From: an uncultured Pelagibacteraceae bacterium
Lineage (GTDB): Bacteria > Pseudomonadota > Alphaproteobacteria > Pelagibacterales > Pelagibacteraceae
NCBI GenBank assembly: GCA_902513955.1
Contig: CABXOW010000009.1
Coordinates: 1 to 57,769, forward strand
Reading direction: 5' to 3'
DNA length: 57,769 bases
Below are positions 53,088-57,769 of the stretch, piece after piece. A program made the position numbers and the translations under genes. The stretch's first letter is position 1. Every line of letters starts with the position of its first letter. The notes under the pieces were generated by a model. It was given only the letters and a program-made list of their open reading frames with translations. It did no database searches and had not been told where the DNA came from.

Positions 53088-55153
53088 TGATGGGAATCGA
53101 TTAAAGAAAAATTAACATAATAATCGAACGTTTTACATAACATTTGAATTAGTTCTAGTCTGTTTTTTTTAATTGTGATGTCGTCTTCATTTACAATCAC
53201 GTTATCAAAAAAATCAAAAATTACTTTTTTGGACTCAGCTAAATTATTGATGGATTGTTCAAAATCCTCATCTTTGTTAATATTTTGAAAGTACTTTCTT
53301 AATTCATTAATTTTTTTATATAAATTTTTCTCAAACTCAGTTTTGAAAATACCAGGGTCAGTTGTATTTGATAATTCTAGTTTTTTATCTCTTAGCTCAT
53401 TTTCCAATATGTTTGCAGCTCTTTTATAACTTGAAACTACGTCTTTTCCATTGAGTTTATTAATAAACTTATTTAAAATTTTGGCTTTCCCAAAAATAAT
53501 TACGGATTGATCTAAATTAAGAAAGCTTGAAGAGGCTAAAATAATATCACTACGAATTTTCTCTTCTTTCATGTAAAATTTTAATCTATCCATTAAAAAA
53601 TTTGCTAATTCGCTTTGTAAGGAATTATTTTCAAATTCAAAACCTTGATCCAAGTACAAACCAGCCGAATAACTGATTAAATCTCTTATTTTAAAATCTT
53701 TTTTATTTTCAACTATCGTTTTAATTATCCCTAAAGCTAATCTTCTTAAAGCAAATGGATCTTTTGAACTTGTCGGCTTTTGATTTATTCCAAAAAAACC
53801 AACTAATGTATCTATTTTATCGGCTAGAGATAGTGCTACACTATATGGCTTTTTAGGCACCTTTGAATTTAGTCCAGCTGGTAAATATTGTTCACTGATA
53901 GCTTTACAAACATCTTTCTCAAAACCCTGTGCTTCCGCAAAATAACCTCCCATAATTCCTTGAAGTTCTGGAAATTCTCCCACAAGCTCTGAAACTAGAT
54001 CAACTTTACAAATGGATGTAGATAATTCAACTTTATCTTTGCTAATTAATAATTCATCAGAAAGCATTCCACCTAGTTTTCTCATTCTTTGAACTTTGTC
54101 AAAATATGTTCCAAGTCCCTTGAAATAATTCATAGATTTAAGTATCGAAACTCTTTTAACTAAATTCTGTGATTTATCTTTGTTCCAAAAAAACTCAGCA
54201 TCACTTAGTCTAGCTTCTACAACTCTTTCATTTCCAAGTTTTATTAATCCATTTATATCTTTCTTATTAGTTACAACTAAAAATTCATTTGTAATATTTC
54301 CTTTTTTGTCAAAAGTTGGAAAATATTTTTGATGGTGTTGCATGGTAATTATCAAAATTTCTTTAGGAATATTTAGAAATTTTCTATCAAACTCACACAA
54401 TATAACATTGGGTTGATCTGTTAGATCAACAACTTCATCAAGTAACTTAGGATTGTTTTCAATTATTATATTTTTCTTATTTGAAATTTCATTTAATTTT
54501 TTTTCTATAAAATTTTTTCTTTCATTGTGATCGATAGTAATATTCAATTTTTTGAAAAAATTATTATAATCTTTAAAATCAACAATTATTTTTTTCTTTT
54601 CTTCAAACTCTTTATCTACAAATGTTGAATTTGATGAAGTTAAATGATGAAAATTAAAAGTTAATTTTTTTTTATCAAATATTGCTAAAATTGATTTTAA
54701 TGGTCTACCCCAATTTAAACTAAAATCATTCCATCTCATAGATTTTTTCCATTGAATTTTTTGCAATATTGATGGAACTAACTCCACTAATAAATCTTGA
54801 GTATTAAGTTTTTTCGATTTTGTTTTAAAAAAATAAAATTCTCCTTTATCTATTGATTTTTTAAAGAGATCTTTTTTAGAAATGTTATTTGATCTAATAA
54901 AACCTTCTAATGCTACTTCTGGAGCTTTTATATTTGGACCTTTTATTTCTTCAGATTTTAAAGTTATTTGTTTTTGCAAACCTTCAAATAAAATGACCAA
55001 TCTATTGGGTGTTGAATATGATGAACTTTTTTTAAAAGAAATAGATTTTTCATTAAATACTTTAATAAAATTATTTAACAGGTCCTCCCTTAAATTCTTT
55101 TGAAGAGACGAAGGTATTTCCTCACTAAATAATTCTAAAAAAAATTCTGACAT
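53084..55153 (-). CDS. glyS: Glycine--tRNA ligase beta subunit
   Basis: The tRNA-binding and HD-like subunit of the tetrameric (alpha2beta2) bacterial enzyme. The 689 residues match the family: FFLELFSEEIPSSLQ at the N-terminus, RNRLVIL-like TPNRLVILF, MRWNDFSLNWGRPL, LTDQPNVILCEFD, and the AQGFEKDVCKAISEQYLPAG and KIDTLVGFFGI segments. It follows glyQ with a TAAATG junction. The low similarity outside motifs is normal for this subunit in AT-rich genomes. Confidence 0.95.
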   Translation of the reverse strand: MSEFFLELFSEEIPSSLQKNLREDLLNNFIKVFNEKSISFKKSSSYSTPNRLVILFEGLQKQITLKSEEIKGPNIKAPEVALEGFIRSNNISKKDLFKKSIDKGEFYFFKTKSKKLNTQDLLVELVPSILQKIQWKKSMRWNDFSLNWGRPLKSILAIFDKKKLTFNFHHLTSSNSTFVDKEFEEKKKIIVDFKDYNNFFKKLNITIDHNERKNFIEKKLNEISNKKNIIIENNPKLLDEVVDLTDQPNVILCEFDRKFLNIPKEILIITMQHHQKYFPTFDKKGNITNEFLVVTNKKDINGLIKLGNERVVEARLSDAEFFWNKDKSQNLVKRVSILKSMNYFKGLGTYFDKVQRMRKLGGMLSDELLISKDKVELSTSICKVDLVSELVGEFPELQGIMGGYFAEAQGFEKDVCKAISEQYLPAGLNSKVPKKPYSVALSLADKIDTLVGFFGINQKPTSSKDPFALRRLALGIIKTIVENKKDFKIRDLISYSAGLYLDQGFEFENNSLQSELANFLMDRLKFYMKEEKIRSDIILASSSFLNLDQSVIIFGKAKILNKFINKLNGKDVVSSYKRAANILENELRDKKLELSNTTDPGIFKTEFEKNLYKKINELRKYFQNINKDEDFEQSINNLAESKKVIFDFFDNVIVNEDDITIKKNRLELIQMLCKTFDYYVNFSLIDSHQ

Positions 55154-56035
55154 TTAGCTTTGACTATCTAACCAAATACCTGCGGCAGCTTTAGTAATAT
55201 CTCTAATTCTTCCTATATATCCAGCTCTTTGAGCAACACTTATTGCTCCTCTAGCATCTAAAATATTAAATATATGACTTGCTTTTAAGCATTGGTCATA
55301 CGCTGGTAATGATACATTTTTTTCTACAAGAGATTTGGCTTCCTGTTCAATCATATCAAACATTTTTAATAAACTTTCAACATTTGCGTGTTCAAAATTA
55401 TACGCGGAAAATTCTTTTTCTGCTTGATGAAAAACATCGTGATATTTTACTCCTTCATCATTCCACATCAGATCATAAACATTTTTTTGTTGTTGGGTAA
55501 ACATGCATATTCTTTCTAATCCATATGTAATTTCAACTGAAACAGGTTTGCATTCATATCCTGCCATTTGTTGAAAGTACGTGAATTGTGTAATCTCCAT
55601 GCCATCACACCAAACTTCCCAACCCAAACCTGCTGCACCAAGTGTTGGGCTCTCCCAATCATCTTCAACAAACCTGATATCGTGCTCATTGTAATCAATG
55701 CCAATTACTGACAAACTATTTAGGTATAATTTTTTTATATTATCTGGAGAAGGTTTTATCAAAACTTGAAATTGATAATAATGTTGTAGTCTATTTGGAT
55801 TATCACCATATCTTCCATCAGTTGGTCTTCTTGATGGCTGAACATAAGCAGCTTTCCAATTTTTTGGGCCTAGCGATCTAAGTGTGGTTGCTGGATGAAA
55901 AGTTCCAGCACCAACCTCCATATCGTATGGTTGAAGAACAATACATCCTTTTTTACTCCAAAATTTTTGAAGATTAAGAATTGTATCTTGAAATGATTGA
56001 AATTTTTGTTTTGGTTTTTTTGTTTTAGAAACCAT
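55154..56035 (-). CDS. glyQ: Glycine--tRNA ligase alpha subunit
   Basis: The catalytic class II subunit that forms glycyl-adenylate. The 293 residues contain the well-conserved [71 protein letters not shown] and [10 protein letters not shown]. The gene starts 11 nt inside the peptidase gene upstream and is coupled to glyS downstream. Confidence 0.97.
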   Translation of the reverse strand: MVSKTKKPKQKFQSFQDTILNLQKFWSKKGCIVLQPYDMEVGAGTFHPATTLRSLGPKNWKAAYVQPSRRPTDGRYGDNPNRLQHYYQFQVLIKPSPDNIKKLYLNSLSVIGIDYNEHDIRFVEDDWESPTLGAAGLGWEVWCDGMEITQFTYFQQMAGYECKPVSVEITYGLERICMFTQQQKNVYDLMWNDEGVKYHDVFHQAEKEFSAYNFEHANVESLLKMFDMIEQEAKSLVEKNVSLPAYDQCLKASHIFNILDARGAISVAQRAGYIGRIRDITKAAAGIWLDSQS

Positions 56036-56831
56036 ATCTTTGCCAGATTGACCTTTCGTCTAAAATATTGGCTAATTGATTTACTTGATTATTGGAAGAA
56101 GAAAGTTTTTGACTTAACCAACCTTTAGATTTTTCAAATTTTTTAATAACAACATCATTTCCAAATTTCTCTTTTAGAACTTGATGGGCATCTCCTATTC
56201 CATCTATCAATCCTAATTCTTTAGCTTTACTTCCTGACCAAAATTCTCCAGAAAAAAGTTCTACCTCAGATTTTTTTAACTTAGATCCCCTGCTTTCCTC
56301 TACCACATTAATAAAATCTTTATGTAAATCTAACTGAATATTTTTTAATCTTTCTATGTCCTCATTTTTTTCTTCTAGAAAAGGATCTAGAGTGCTTTTG
56401 TTTTTTCCAGCTGTGTGGACTCTTCTTTCAACTCCAATTTTTTTTATTAATTCTGTAAATCCGAATGAAGAATAGATAACTCCAATAGAACCAATGATTG
56501 AGCTTGAATTCGCATAAATTTCATCTCCAGCACATGAAATTAAATATCCACCTGATGCAGCAACATCTTCAGCAAATACAATCACTTTTTTTTTGGTGTT
56601 TTTAGCTTCCTGTCTAATAAAACTATAAATCATATGTGATTGAACTGGTGATCCACCCGGTGAATTTATAGTTATTGCTACACAAGAAGCTTTTTTAAGT
56701 GAAAAAGCCTTTTTAATTACTTCTTCTTGGCCTGTAAAATCTATACCTTGTTTAAATTTTCCAGCATTTCCTATAACTCCATTCAATTTTATGTGGGCTA
56801 CGGTCTTTTTCTTTTTAAAAAAAGAGAACAT
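56025..56831 (-). CDS. S49-family signal peptide peptidase (SppA/SohB type)
   Basis: A 268-residue membrane-associated serine protease that clears remnant signal peptides. Family segments: [28 protein letters not shown], the nucleophile Ser in [12 protein letters not shown] and [14 protein letters not shown] Lys in the [15 protein letters not shown] region is the likely general base. It is the short, single-domain form. It is the first gene of the operon that continues into glyQ, glyS and ppdK. Confidence 0.9.
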   Translation of the reverse strand: MFSFFKKKKTVAHIKLNGVIGNAGKFKQGIDFTGQEEVIKKAFSLKKASCVAITINSPGGSPVQSHMIYSFIRQEAKNTKKKVIVFAEDVAASGGYLISCAGDEIYANSSSIIGSIGVIYSSFGFTELIKKIGVERRVHTAGKNKSTLDPFLEEKNEDIERLKNIQLDLHKDFINVVEESRGSKLKKSEVELFSGEFWSGSKAKELGLIDGIGDAHQVLKEKFGNDVVIKKFEKSKGWLSQKLSSSNNQVNQLANILDERSIWQRYGF

Positions 56832-56871
56832 TATTATTCCTTATAGAATTATTTATTGAATATATAAATTA

Positions 56872-56899
56872 CTTATAATTGAAGAATTAGGTGCGTCAA
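56872..56899 (-). promoter_or_regulatory. Promoter of the S49 peptidase-glyQ-glyS-ppdK operon
   Basis: On the minus strand TTGACG (plus-strand 56894-56899), 16 nt spacer, TATAAG (56872-56877). Predicted start near 56865. An AAGGA ribosome-binding site lies a few bases before the peptidase ATG. Confidence 0.6.
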
Positions 56900-56945
56900 T
56901 TGATAAGTAATATATAAAACTCATATATACTAATTTAAAATCATT

Positions 56946-57769
56946 ATGGGAACTGTAGTTCAACTTAAAAATCAAATAAATGACTCATATTTTCAACTTA
57001 AAGACTCTGTTGAAGACAAGCTAATTCTTACTGAAGAAAAGATAAAATCAAAATTAGCAAGTGATGTTGGGTTGGTTCAAAAAATGACTGACTACCATAT
57101 TCAAACTGGTGGAAAGAGATTAAGAGCCCTATTAACTCTTGGATCTGCAAAATTATGCGGGTACTCTAAAGGCTCAAGAGATATTAATTTAGCAGCTTGT
57201 GTTGAATTAATTCATAGTGCAACTCTAATGCATGATGATGTAATTGATGAGGGTATTGTAAGAAGAGGCAAAGAAACATTAAATAAAGTTTGGGATAATC
57301 ATTCATCTGTTTTAATTGGAGACTATTTATTAAGTCGATGTTTTGAAATGATGGTAGAGGATGGCAATTGGGAGGTTTTAAAATTGTTGTCGTCAACTTC
57401 TTCAAAGATTGCTCAGGGAGAAGTTTTGCAACTTCAACATAAAGGTGAAGTTGATATGCTTGAAGAAACTTACCTAAAAATTATATCAGCAAAAACTGCT
57501 GAACTTTTTGCAGCTGCAACAAAAGTAGGAGCAATTTTATCTGACGTCGACTCTAAGGAAAAAGATGCTCTTGAGTTCTATGGAAGAAATCTTGGACTTA
57601 CCTTTCAAATTGCTGATGATACACTCGACTATAATTCTGATTTAAAATTATTTGGTAAAAAGATAGGTCAAGATTTTTTTGAAGGTAAGATTACTTTACC
57701 TATAATTTTACTATTTCAAAAAATAGATTTTGATGAAAAAAAACTATTAACAGAATTTTTTAAAAAAGA
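56946..57769 (+). CDS. ispB: Polyprenyl diphosphate synthase (octaprenyl/decaprenyl type), 3' end beyond window
   Basis: Builds the long isoprenoid tail of ubiquinone by adding isopentenyl diphosphate units to an allylic primer. About 274 residues are visible of an expected 320-340. The first Asp-rich motif is Asp97-Asp98-x-x-Asp101 (MHDDVIDEG) and the second is Asp224-Asp225-x-x-Asp228 (QIADDTLDY). GGKRLRALL at 55-63 binds diphosphate. Small residues before the first motif fit a long-chain product. It is divergent from the peptidase operon; the reading frame is open to the window end. Confidence 0.92.
   Translation, partial: MGTVVQLKNQINDSYFQLKDSVEDKLILTEEKIKSKLASDVGLVQKMTDYHIQTGGKRLRALLTLGSAKLCGYSKGSRDINLAACVELIHSATLMHDDVIDEGIVRRGKETLNKVWDNHSSVLIGDYLLSRCFEMMVEDGNWEVLKLLSSTSSKIAQGEVLQLQHKGEVDMLEETYLKIISAKTAELFAAATKVGAILSDVDSKEKDALEFYGRNLGLTFQIADDTLDYNSDLKLFGKKIGQDFFEGKITLPIILLFQKIDFDEKKLLTEFFKK

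Noticed and set aside
1..57769. CRISPR array, insertion sequences, prophage or integrase with attachment sites.
   Set aside because: No regularly spaced repeats, transposase, integrase or phage structural genes were found on either strand.

Overview
The window looks like a chromosomal segment of a streamlined marine alphaproteobacterium of the SAR11 (Pelagibacterales) type. The evidence is a very AT-rich sequence, genes packed with 1-11 nt overlaps (many ATGA and TAATG junctions), no gene-free stretch over 300 bases (the longest is about 213 bases, 48167-48379), a proteorhodopsin gene, an alphaproteobacterial-type DksA with a degenerate zinc finger, GAAC-N7-GAAC-type LexA boxes, and osmolyte/TRAP transporters. 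I see no rRNA, tRNA, CRISPR array, insertion sequence or prophage. Assignment to SAR11 is inference from gene content and base composition.

Layout. 1-6074 (minus): one compact housekeeping operon, psd-pssA-glycosyltransferase-rlmE-guaB-TPR protein-guaA. 6151-14469: icd (+), then alaS, recA, a TolC-like outer-membrane protein, a D-glycerate kinase-like protein and two GFA-family proteins, all minus. 14588-16288 (+): an SOS-type umuDC unit whose LexA box touches the umuD start codon; a related box lies upstream of recA. 16333-23410: a catabolic block (BKACE enzyme, FAD-dependent aromatic hydroxylase-like protein, extradiol dioxygenase-like VOC protein, FAH-family hydrolase) around a TRAP transporter split between divergent operons. 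23414-36690 (minus): an accessory island with a Cys-type sulfatase, a secreted glycosidase-like protein, two paralogous secreted polysaccharide-lyase-like proteins, three tandem secreted SxxK serine-hydrolase paralogs, a DUF1501/DUF1800 pair and two glycosyltransferases. 36720-41239: dksA, an ehuABCD-type ectoine/hydroxyectoine ABC transporter and a MOSC protein. 41259-44295 (+): a PhyH dioxygenase with two Gfo/Idh/MocA dehydrogenases and a possible 31-residue membrane peptide. 44298-48166 (minus): GST, ferredoxin reductase, ferredoxin and fatty-acid desaturase downstream of a blue-tuned proteorhodopsin. 48380-57769: prpE (+), a 48-codon remnant of a sugar cytidylyltransferase gene, then ppdK, glyS, glyQ and an S49 peptidase (minus), and the start of a polyprenyl diphosphate synthase gene (+) cut by the window end.

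How the genes work together. Most of the window is core metabolism: purines, phospholipid heads, TCA, translation, PEP/pyruvate. The parts that deserve attention are the exported glycan/serine-hydrolase island with a class II Crp/Fnr-like promoter in its middle, the aromatic-type catabolic block, and the SOS wiring. The island at 23.4-36.7 kb is my best candidate for an undescribed system; its substrate cannot be read from sequence alone.
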